Shown here: positions 57,638 to 64,000 of the stretch, one piece after another
Position numbering within the stretch: position 1 is the first letter of the stretch
Layout: every line of letters starts with the position of its first letter
DNA from: Propionibacterium cyclohexanicum
GTDB lineage: Bacteria > Actinomycetota > Actinomycetes > Propionibacteriales > Propionibacteriaceae
Assembly (NCBI RefSeq): GCF_900111365.1
Contig: NZ_FOGZ01000002.1
Location: 124,001 to 188,000, forward strand
DNA length: 64,000 bases
Reading direction: 5' to 3'
Translations under genes and position numbers: made by a program
Notes under the pieces: generated by a model
Told to the model about the DNA's origin: nothing
Database searches by the model: none
The model's input: the letters and a program-made list of their open reading frames with translations, nothing else

Positions 57638-58237
57638 TCAGCGCCGCGCAGCATCGTTGACGAAGTCGACGACGCTGTAGCGAATCTCGGGTGCGATACC
57701 GGCGAGCAGCTCGTCCTCGTCACGCACCACGACGCTCGTGAGCTCGCCCCATTCGCTCCTCACGATTTCCTGGCCGCGGACCGCATGACGGACGCGGACC
57801 CCTCCCTCGACGCTCCACGTGAGCTCATCGCCGGACGACCATGCGAAGCGCGAGGCGTAGGGCTGCCCAGTCGGCTCGTCGATCACCCAGCAGTCGATCG
57901 CCGGATGACCGCTGTGCTCGGCAAGATAGCTGGCCACCGCGAACTCCGCCCAGCTGGGAACGCATGGGCTGGGCATCGTCGCCGTGCGATCCACGTCGAT
58001 GAGATGACCATTCACGAGATGGACGGCATAGGACCATGTGAAGGGATTCGCTCGGGTGCACTCGACGCGCGAACTCACCTGGATGACCCGGCCGGACCTG
58101 GGATAGACCGCCAGGGTGAGCACGGTGGTAGTGCCGATCTCGTGGATGACGGCACCCACCTTGTGACCCTTCCGGTCGTCCACCCGCTTGAAGACGGTGC
58201 GGGTTCCCCAGGCAGCTCTACGGCTCTGTCGAAGCAT
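57638..58237 (-). CDS. Hypothetical protein downstream of era
   Basis: 199 aa. Mixed alpha/beta with no membrane segment. Start MLRQSRRAAWGTRTVFKRV; conserved-looking VGAVIHEIGTTTVLTLAVYP and SWAEFAVASYLAEHSGH-PAIDCWVIDEP. I do not recognise the domain. It lies 20 bp after era and should be cotranscribed with the phoH-ybeY-CNNM-era group. Confidence 0.65.
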   Translation of the reverse strand: MLRQSRRAAWGTRTVFKRVDDRKGHKVGAVIHEIGTTTVLTLAVYPRSGRVIQVSSRVECTRANPFTWSYAVHLVNGHLIDVDRTATMPSPCVPSWAEFAVASYLAEHSGHPAIDCWVIDEPTGQPYASRFAWSSGDELTWSVEGGVRVRHAVRGQEIVRSEWGELTSVVVRDEDELLAGIAPEIRYSVVDFVNDAARR

Positions 58238-58257
58238 GATCCCCGCCTTCCCGCGTC

Positions 58258-59196
58258 TCACAAGCCTAGCCGGTTGAGCTGTTTCGCATCGCGCTGCCAA
58301 TCCTTGACCACCTTGACCCGCAGGTCGAGGTGAACGGGGGTGCCGAGCATGGCCGAGATCTGCTGGCGAGCCTGGGAGCCGATCCTCTTGATGCGCTCGC
58401 CTGCCCTGCCGACCATGATGCCCTTCTGCGAATCACGCTCCACAATGAGGGAGGCGAACACGTCGAGCAGTGGACGCTCGGCCGGGCGCCCCTCGCGAAG
58501 TCCCATCTCCTCCACCTGGGCAGCGATGGAGTGGGGCAGCTCGTCGCGCACATCCTCCAGCGCGGCTTCGCGGATGAGTTCCGCGACGAGCACCTCGTCG
58601 GGTTCGTCGGTGATCTCGCCGTCCGGGTAGTAGTCCGGGCCGGGTGGCAGGAGCCCGAGCAGCACATCGGCCACCTCGCTCACCTGATCGCCGCTGAGTG
58701 CCGAGCAGGGCAGCACCTCCTCGAAGCGAATCCCCAGCTCGGTCTGCAAGGCCGCGATCTGGCCCAGATGACGCGCCAGCCGCTCTCGGCTGACCAGATC
58801 GGTCTTGGTGGCGAGTGCCACGAGAGTCGGGGGGCGCCGCAGCGCGGCGAGCTGGCCGACCAGATATCTGTCGCCCGGGCCGATGTTCTGGTTCGAGGGC
58901 AGCGCCACCGCAACGACGTCGACCTCCGTCCAGGTGGCCCGCACCAGGTCGTTCAGCCGCTCCTGCAGCAGCGAGCGTGGTTTGCTCAGGCCCGGGGTGT
59001 CGATGATGATCAGCTGCCCGTCGCTGCGGTGCACGATGCCCCGCACGGTGTGCCGGGTGGTTTGCGGCTTGTCGCTGGTGATGGCCACCTTGCGTCCTAC
59101 CAGGGCATTGGTCAGCGTCGACTTGCCGGCGTTGGGCCGGCCCACGAAACACGCGAATCCGCTGCGGAAGGTGCCGCCGGAGTCCTGCTCAGTCAT
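58258..59196 (-). CDS. era: GTPase Era
   Basis: 312 aa. G1 GRPNAGKST (about 17-25), G3 DTPG, G4 TKTD, SALSGDQV (G5), and a C-terminal KH domain GIMVGRAGERIKRIGSQAR that binds the 3' end of 16S rRNA. Needed for small-subunit maturation. ATG 59196 overlaps the CNNM stop by 8 bp (ATGACTGA). The conserved partner ybeY is nearby. Confidence 0.96.
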   Translation of the reverse strand: MTEQDSGGTFRSGFACFVGRPNAGKSTLTNALVGRKVAITSDKPQTTRHTVRGIVHRSDGQLIIIDTPGLSKPRSLLQERLNDLVRATWTEVDVVAVALPSNQNIGPGDRYLVGQLAALRRPPTLVALATKTDLVSRERLARHLGQIAALQTELGIRFEEVLPCSALSGDQVSEVADVLLGLLPPGPDYYPDGEITDEPDEVLVAELIREAALEDVRDELPHSIAAQVEEMGLREGRPAERPLLDVFASLIVERDSQKGIMVGRAGERIKRIGSQARQQISAMLGTPVHLDLRVKVVKDWQRDAKQLNRLGL

Positions 59197-60493
59197 CCTC
59201 GTCCTCCCGGTCGGCATCGTCGGGTTGGGAAGCCAACTCGGTGACAACGATGGTATCGATCTGGTGGCGGCGCCCGGTGGCCTTCTCCGCTCGCAGGCGC
59301 AGGCCCTCCCAGTCGACGGTCGAGCCGGGAATGGGAACCCTGTTGAGCAGCTTGGCCATCAGCCCCCCGGCGGTCTCCACGTCTTCGTCGCCCAGTTCCT
59401 TGCCGAACAGGTCCCCGACGTCGTCCAGCGGCATTCGCGCGGAGATCCGCCATCCGCCCTCCGGCAATTCCTCGGCGAGGCTGGGCTCCGCATCGTACTC
59501 GTCGGTGATCTCTCCGACGATCTCCTCGACCAGGTCCTCGATGGTCGCCAGTCCCGCGCAGCCACCGAACTCGTCCACCACGAGCACCATGTGGTTGCGG
59601 GTGGCCTGCATCTCGCGAAGCAACTCGTCGACCGGCTTGGAATCGGGGCAGAACACGGCTGGTCGCATGATCGTGTCGACCTGCGTTCCGCGCGCGCTGG
59701 CGGGATCGTCGAAGACCTGCTTCATGAGGTCCTTGAGATAGACGACGCCGCGGACGTCGTCGAGCTGGCCCGAGATGACCGGGATGCGGCTGAAGCCCGA
59801 GCGCAGGGCCAGGCTCATCGCCTGACGGATCGTCTTGCCGACCTCGATGAACACGATGTCGGTGCGGGGAACCATCACCTCCCGCACGAGCGTGTCGCCC
59901 AGTTCGAAGACCGAATGGATCATCTCCCGTTCGTCGTGTTCGATGACCTCGGCCTTCTCCGCCATGTCCACCATCTCGCGCAGCTCGGCCTCGGAGCTGA
60001 ACGGGCCGTCGGCGAAGCCGCGCCCTGGGGTAATGGCATTGCCGACAGCGATGATCCCGGTCGTCAGCCAGCCCAGCAGGGTGTTGAGCACGGTGAGCGG
60101 GCGTGCGGCCCGTAATGCGGTGCGTTCGGCATGCTGGCGGCCCAGGGTTCGCGGCATGACACCCCAGAAGATGAAGCTCACCAGCGTCACGACGACGACA
60201 GGTGCGAGGACGCGCTCCCAGCTCTGCCCCAGATGGGTGAAGAAGACCACCGAGACGAGCACCGCGGTAGCGGTCTCGCATGCGGTGCGCACGAGCATGG
60301 CGGTGTTGATGGTGGGCGCCGGGTCGGCGGCGATCTCGGCGACCCGTGCTGAGCCGCGGACGCCCTCGTCGACCATCCGCGCCGCCCGCGATCTCGTGAC
60401 TCTTTGCAATGCGGTCTCGCCGGCTGCCAGCAGGCTGGCGGCGAAGCTCAGCATCACTGCCAGTGCGAGAAAGAACCAATCCCTAGTGGTCAC
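59189..60493 (-). CDS. CNNM/CorC-type membrane protein with CBS domains
   Basis: 434 aa. CNNM transmembrane domain (about 1-150, with LLAAGETALQRVTRSRA and MPRTLGRQHAER), two CBS domains (REVMVPRTDIVFIEVGKT; about 195-320), and a C-terminal CorC/HlyC domain with VVDEFGGCAGLATIEDLVEE. Associated with Mg/Co efflux or transport in relatives. GTG start. Between ybeY and era, the standard order. Confidence 0.93.
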   Translation of the reverse strand: MTTRDWFFLALAVMLSFAASLLAAGETALQRVTRSRAARMVDEGVRGSARVAEIAADPAPTINTAMLVRTACETATAVLVSVVFFTHLGQSWERVLAPVVVVTLVSFIFWGVMPRTLGRQHAERTALRAARPLTVLNTLLGWLTTGIIAVGNAITPGRGFADGPFSSEAELREMVDMAEKAEVIEHDEREMIHSVFELGDTLVREVMVPRTDIVFIEVGKTIRQAMSLALRSGFSRIPVISGQLDDVRGVVYLKDLMKQVFDDPASARGTQVDTIMRPAVFCPDSKPVDELLREMQATRNHMVLVVDEFGGCAGLATIEDLVEEIVGEITDEYDAEPSLAEELPEGGWRISARMPLDDVGDLFGKELGDEDVETAGGLMAKLLNRVPIPGSTVDWEGLRLRAEKATGRRHQIDTIVVTELASQPDDADREDEDD

Positions 60494-60615
60494 GTGCCTG
60501 CGTCAACCTGCCTTGTCGGGGGAGCTGTCGCCGCGAGGGGCGCGGTGGACCCTGCGGTTGACCAGAGTCTATGCATCCGCAGGCCGAGCCGGGGCGTGCG
60601 GCTTCCGATGGGTAT

Positions 60616-61071
60616 TCAGCGGGCCTCGTGGGCCCGCCACTGCGCGATGATCTGGTCATTGAGCGCGAACATCACGGCCTTCTCGCCGGGTTCGGCATGG
60701 TCGTGGCCCAGCAGGTGGAGCAGGCCGTGGATGAGCAGGTATTCCATCTCCTCCTGGTTCGTCCGCCCATTGCCGGGCGCCTGGGCACCCGTGAACGAGG
60801 GGCAGATCACGATGTCTCCGAGCAGCCCCCTGGGTGGCTCCTCGTCGTCGCCGGGGGCTCGCATCTCGTCCATCGGGAAGCTCATCACATCGGTGGGGCC
60901 CTCCAGATCCATGAACTGCCGGTGATAGGCACTCATGGCCGACTCGTCGACGAGCAGAATGGACAGGTCCGATTGCGGATGGATTCTCAGCACACCGAGT
61001 GCGTAGCGTGCGAGCCGCACGAGCGCCTGGGTGTCGACGTCCTCGCCGGACTCGTTGCTCACATCGATCAT
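60616..61071 (-). CDS. ybeY: Endoribonuclease YbeY
   Basis: 151 aa. The zinc site is HGLLHLLGHDH (about residues 115-125). GPTDVMSFPMDE and LGDIVIC are present. Processes 16S rRNA and works with Era. ATG start; a TAGGCT -10 box (61083-61078), whose first three bases are the phoH stop codon, lies 6 nt upstream, so ybeY may also have its own leaderless start. Confidence 0.95.
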   Translation of the reverse strand: MIDVSNESGEDVDTQALVRLARYALGVLRIHPQSDLSILLVDESAMSAYHRQFMDLEGPTDVMSFPMDEMRAPGDDEEPPRGLLGDIVICPSFTGAQAPGNGRTNQEEMEYLLIHGLLHLLGHDHAEPGEKAVMFALNDQIIAQWRAHEAR

Positions 61072-61077
61072 AGGGCC

Positions 61078-61083
61078 AGCCTA
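61078..61083 (-). promoter_or_regulatory. -10 box of ybeY inside the phoH stop
   Basis: TAGGCT, 6 nt before the ybeY ATG; TAG of the box is also the phoH stop codon. Confidence 0.4.
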
Positions 61084-62091
61084 TCGACGCGTCCCCGGGG
61101 GCCGCTGGTGCTCGCTGTCGTAGCGCTCGTATGCGGCCACGATGCGCCCCACCAGACGGTGCCTCACAACATCGTGGCTGGTCAACTGGCAGAACGCGAT
61201 GTCCTCGAGACCGTCGAGGATACCCTGTACCTGGCGCAGCCCACTGGCTTGGCCGCCCGGGAGATCGACCTGGGTGACATCACCGGTGACGACGATCTTC
61301 GAGCCGAAGCCGAGCCTGGTGAGAAACATCTTCATCTGCTCAGGGCTGGTGTTCTGGGCCTCGTCGAGCACGATGAAGGCATCGTTGAGGGTGCGGCCGC
61401 GCATATAGGCCAAGGGAGCCACCTCGATGACGCCGCTGGTCAGCAGCTTGGGTACCCGGTCGGGGTCGAGCATGTCGTGCAGGGCGTCATAGAGCGGACG
61501 CAGATAGGGGTCGATCTTGTCGGCTAGCGTTCCGGGCAGGAAGCCCAGTCGTTCCCCGGCTTCGATGGCCGGGCGGGTGAGGATGATCCGGTTCACCTGC
61601 TTGGACTGGAGTGCATGGACGGCCTTCGCCATCGCGAGATAGGTCTTGCCGGTGCCAGCCGGGCCGACACCGAAGGTGACCGTATGACGGTCGATGGCGT
61701 CGACATAGCGCTTTTGATTGAGAGTCTTCGGCCGTATGGTGCGGCCGCGGTTCGACACGATGTTCTGGGTGAGCACCTCGGAGGGACGCACCGCAGAGTC
61801 GGCGGACTCCATCGTGAGGACTCGCTCAACCGCCTCCGAGCTGAGGCCCTGCCCGGTGCGGACAATAGTGATCAATTCGGTGAACACCCGGGCGGCGAGG
61901 TCCACCTCTGCGGGCAGACCGGTCAAGGTGATCTTGTTTCCCCGCACCAGGATTTCCGCGCCGAGTCCTGATTCGAGCATCTTGAGGAAGCCGTCGCGCG
62001 GACCCAGCACGCTCACCATCTCGATGGATGCCGGCACGGCGATAGTGCGCACGCCGACTGCCTCGCCGGGTTCCTCGGCCTGTGCGTTCAC
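61081..62091 (-). CDS. phoH: PhoH-like ATPase
   Basis: 336 aa from GTG 62091. N-terminal KH-like part (IAVPASIEMVSVLGPRD), NIVSNRGRTIRPKTLNQKRY, Walker A GPAGTGKT, LTRPAIEAGERLGFLPG, Walker B FIVLDEAQN, VVTGDVTQVDLPGG. Start uncertain: AAGGAGG (62115-62109) is 17 nt before GTG 62091 but 8 nt before an in-frame CTG at 62100. ATG 62151 and GTG 62166 lie too near the upstream terminator. First gene of the ybeY-era group. Confidence 0.9.
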   Translation of the reverse strand: MNAQAEEPGEAVGVRTIAVPASIEMVSVLGPRDGFLKMLESGLGAEILVRGNKITLTGLPAEVDLAARVFTELITIVRTGQGLSSEAVERVLTMESADSAVRPSEVLTQNIVSNRGRTIRPKTLNQKRYVDAIDRHTVTFGVGPAGTGKTYLAMAKAVHALQSKQVNRIILTRPAIEAGERLGFLPGTLADKIDPYLRPLYDALHDMLDPDRVPKLLTSGVIEVAPLAYMRGRTLNDAFIVLDEAQNTSPEQMKMFLTRLGFGSKIVVTGDVTQVDLPGGQASGLRQVQGILDGLEDIAFCQLTSHDVVRHRLVGRIVAAYERYDSEHQRPPGTRR

Positions 62092-62166
62092 GGTGCTCAG
62101 TGCTTGTTCCTCCTTAGCGGCGGTGCCGATGACGGCTCCGGACTGTGCCATCAAGGCTACGCGCAC

Positions 62167-62206
62167 CCCGAAGGGGCCGCCGCCAGCTGGCGGCGGCCCC
62201 TTCGGG
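62167..62206 (-). terminator. Perfect 40-nt palindrome after the transporter gene
   Basis: Arms 62167-62186 and 62187-62206 are exact complements. It ends transporter transcripts just before phoH, so phoH needs its own promoter (TAGCCT at about 62152-62157 is a candidate). Confidence 0.85.
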
Positions 62207-62249
62207 CGCTCTTCGTGACCTTCGGCGGTCGGGGCCCGGACCTGTCGGC

Positions 62250-63674
62250 TCAGGCCGGTACACCAGCCGGCACGGGACGGACGTTCACCCCGACGTCGTC
62301 GAGTTCGACGTGGCTCGTCTCGCGCATCGTCGCGAGGGCGATGAGCGTGAGCACGGCCATCGCCACCAGATAGAGACCCACGCTGCCCGGCCCGAATCGG
62401 TGAGCGAGATAGGCAGCGATGAATGGTGCCACGGCCGCGCCGAGAATGGACGAAACATTGTACGAGATCGCCGAGCCGGTGTATCGCACATTTGTCGGGA
62501 ACAGCTCGGGCAGCACTGCGGACTGGATACCGAAGGTCAGCCCCATGAGCAGCATGCCGATGAGCATGAAGACCGTGATCCGTCCCAGATCGGCATTGTC
62601 ACCGGTACCGACCCGGGCAGGATCGAGGAAGAACCCGAAGGTGAGGCCGAAGACCATGATCGCCGCAGTCACCCCGAGGAGGAATTTCTTACGGCCGAAT
62701 CTGTCGCCGAGGATTCCCGAGATCGGGATGGTGATCGCAAATGCGCAGATCGTGATGAGCTGGACGACGAGGAAGGAGTGATAGTTGATGCCCAGGAGCC
62801 CCGAGGAGGGCTTACCGATTGCATAGGACAGAATCCATGTGGTCATGAGGTAGAAGAGCGTATAGGTGACGAGCATGATGAAGGTGCCGCGGATCAACTC
62901 GCGCCAGGATGTGCGGAACACCTCGACGAGCGGCGTCTTGAGGACCTCGCCACGCTCCTGGGTGCGCTTGAAGCTCACCGTTTCGTCGAGCTTGAACCGA
63001 ACATACAGGCCCAGCACCACGATGAGCGCGGAGAACAGGAAGGGCAGCCGCCAGCCCCACACGAGGAAGCTGTGGTTGGTGCTGGCCTTCGTGGAGTCGT
63101 AGTGCATCGTCATCGTGAGGAACAGGAAGAAGCCATTGGCGAACAGGAATCCGATCGGGGCGCCCAGCTGGGGCCACATGGAGTCGAATCCTCGCTTGCC
63201 GGCCCGGGAGTTCTCCCCGGCCAGAAGTGCCGCTCCGGACCACTCGCCGCCCAGGCCGAGCCCCTGGCAGAAGCGCATCACCGCAAGCAATGCGGGAGCG
63301 AACACGCCGATCTGGGCATAGGTGGGGAGGAAACCGATCAGCACCGTCGCAATGCCCATGGTGAGCAGCGAGGCGATGAGGGTTGCTTTGCGCCCGGCCC
63401 GGTCTCCGAAATGCCCGAAGATGATCGAGCCGAGTGGCCGGGCGACAAATGCTACGCCGAAAGTCGCCAGCGAGGCGAGGAGCGCTCCGGTGTCCGTGGT
63501 GGATGGGAAGAAGAGGAGCGGAAAAACCGAAATCGCCGCCGTCGCGTAGACATAGAAATCGTAGAACTCAATGGTCGTGCCGACCAGCGAGGATACGATG
63601 ATGCGAGCTTTGCCACGCCTATCGGCGGGGCTCGCCGCGGATCTGGTGGGAATCGCTGCGTTCGTCGTGTTCAC
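62250..63674 (-). CDS. MFS transporter, metabolite:H+ symporter (MHS) type
   Basis: 474 aa with 12 membrane segments. TTIEFYDFYVY in helix 1 and the MFS loop motifs GHFGDRAGRKATL and GDRFGRKKFL define the ShiA/ProP-like MHS group. These carry organic acids, osmolytes or shikimate with protons; the substrate is not determined. GTG 63674 is set by a TATGGT -10 box 6 nt upstream. Operators lie further upstream. Confidence 0.88.
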   Translation of the reverse strand: MNTTNAAIPTRSAASPADRRGKARIIVSSLVGTTIEFYDFYVYATAAISVFPLLFFPSTTDTGALLASLATFGVAFVARPLGSIIFGHFGDRAGRKATLIASLLTMGIATVLIGFLPTYAQIGVFAPALLAVMRFCQGLGLGGEWSGAALLAGENSRAGKRGFDSMWPQLGAPIGFLFANGFFLFLTMTMHYDSTKASTNHSFLVWGWRLPFLFSALIVVLGLYVRFKLDETVSFKRTQERGEVLKTPLVEVFRTSWRELIRGTFIMLVTYTLFYLMTTWILSYAIGKPSSGLLGINYHSFLVVQLITICAFAITIPISGILGDRFGRKKFLLGVTAAIMVFGLTFGFFLDPARVGTGDNADLGRITVFMLIGMLLMGLTFGIQSAVLPELFPTNVRYTGSAISYNVSSILGAAVAPFIAAYLAHRFGPGSVGLYLVAMAVLTLIALATMRETSHVELDDVGVNVRPVPAGVPA

Positions 63675-63680
63675 AGCGGA

Positions 63681-63731
63681 ACCATATCCGACAGTCTCAT
63701 TTTGTGAGACTCAGTTCTCTCGATGTGAGAC
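63681..63731 (-). promoter_or_regulatory. Transporter promoter and palindromic operator
   Basis: -10 TATGGT (63686-63681), 6 nt before GTG. Upstream, GTCTCA-TTTTG-TGAGAC (63694-63710) is a perfect palindrome across the -35 area. TGTGAGAC at 63703 repeats at 63724, exactly 21 bp (two turns) away. Suggests a dimeric regulator bound at two faces-in-phase sites. Confidence 0.65.
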
Positions 63732-63817
63732 ACCGCGCGCCCGGACAGCTCCTCTCCGGAGCCGGCGAATCCTCATCCCGCAGGCGATGTCACCGGGAAT
63801 GCCCGCGCCGGCCGCCC

Positions 63818-64000
63818 TCAGTCCTCCGGAGCCGCCTTCCGCATCGGCGTGGCGGCCTCGCTGTCCTCGTCGCTGTCCTCCTCGATGATGTGCATCGCTG
63901 CCTCCTCGGCGCTCGCAGCGCCCCCGGAGATGCCCACATCGTGCGCCAGGGATTGGGATTCGTGGTCCTCGCCGCCGGCGCCCACCCCGCTGGCCACCAG
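63818..64000 (-). CDS. DUF5709-like protein, C-terminal part
   Basis: The last 60 codons of a gene entering from the right. Very acidic, with LAHDVGISGGAASAEEAAMHIIEE, which resembles the C-terminal end of actinobacterial DUF5709 proteins (usual form VGI-G-AASAEEAAVHV). The tail EDSDEDSEAATPMRKAAPED is disordered. No function is known. Confidence 0.6.
   Translation of the reverse strand: MVASGVGAGGEDHESQSLAHDVGISGGAASAEEAAMHIIEEDSDEDSEAATPMRKAAPED

Overview
This 64 kb window is a dense, chromosomal, housekeeping stretch of a high-GC actinobacterium, most likely a Propionibacteriaceae member close to Propionibacterium freudenreichii. Reasons: a PPi-dependent phosphofructokinase of propionibacterial type; a bifunctional HisA/TrpF-like PriA and no trpF beside the trp genes; eukaryote-type one-chain glycyl-tRNA synthetase; actinobacterial gene orders (dgt-dnaG, glyS facing zur, recO beside uppS, phoH-ybeY-CNNM-era); many TANNNT -10 boxes 6-7 nt before start codons (leaderless transcripts); and a cobalamin riboswitch. 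There is no prophage, rRNA operon, insertion sequence or CRISPR array.

Layout. 1-4.6 kb: minus-strand operon hisD-hisC-hisB-hisH-priA plus an unknown partial gene, coupled by overlapping stop/start codons. 4.8-10.4 kb: ybaK, a membrane protein, dnaE and an HdeD-like protein. 10.6-12.5 kb: a short, animal-type transketolase. 12.6-24.5 kb: one apparent minus-strand operon hisI-trpE-trpC-trpB-trpA-lgt-gltB-gltD. 24.5-34.8 kb: small regulators, glnS, a PAC2 protein, a PIG-L deacetylase, a rhomboid protease, a sortase-anchored PAP2 phosphatase broken by one in-frame TAG, and yciO. 34.9-37.5 kb: TadE-like protein, PPi-phosphofructokinase, a 72-residue helical protein and tRNA-Asn. 37.6-44.3 kb (minus): nrtR-like regulator, dus, dgt, dnaG, a sigma factor and a hypothetical. 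44.4-48.0 kb: nadABC divergent from the regulator across an interlocked palindrome. 48.0-52.9 kb: glyS, zur, cobalamin riboswitch plus a decayed tyrosine recombinase, recO, uppS. 52.9-57.3 kb: DUF4870-like protein, leuA with a Leu-codon leader and attenuator, amidohydrolase. 57.4-62.1 kb (minus): phoH-ybeY-CNNM-era and two unknown genes. 62.2-64 kb: an MHS-type transporter with a palindromic operator and a partial DUF5709-like gene.

The genes combine amino-acid synthesis (His, Trp, Leu, Glu), NAD synthesis, replication and translation. The two amino-acid pathways are tied together: PriA should serve both His and Trp synthesis, and hisI is coupled to trpE. The most unusual locus is at 50.2-51.3 kb, where a complete-looking B12 aptamer with a plausible ribosome-site switch precedes a recombinase that lacks its catalytic tyrosine.
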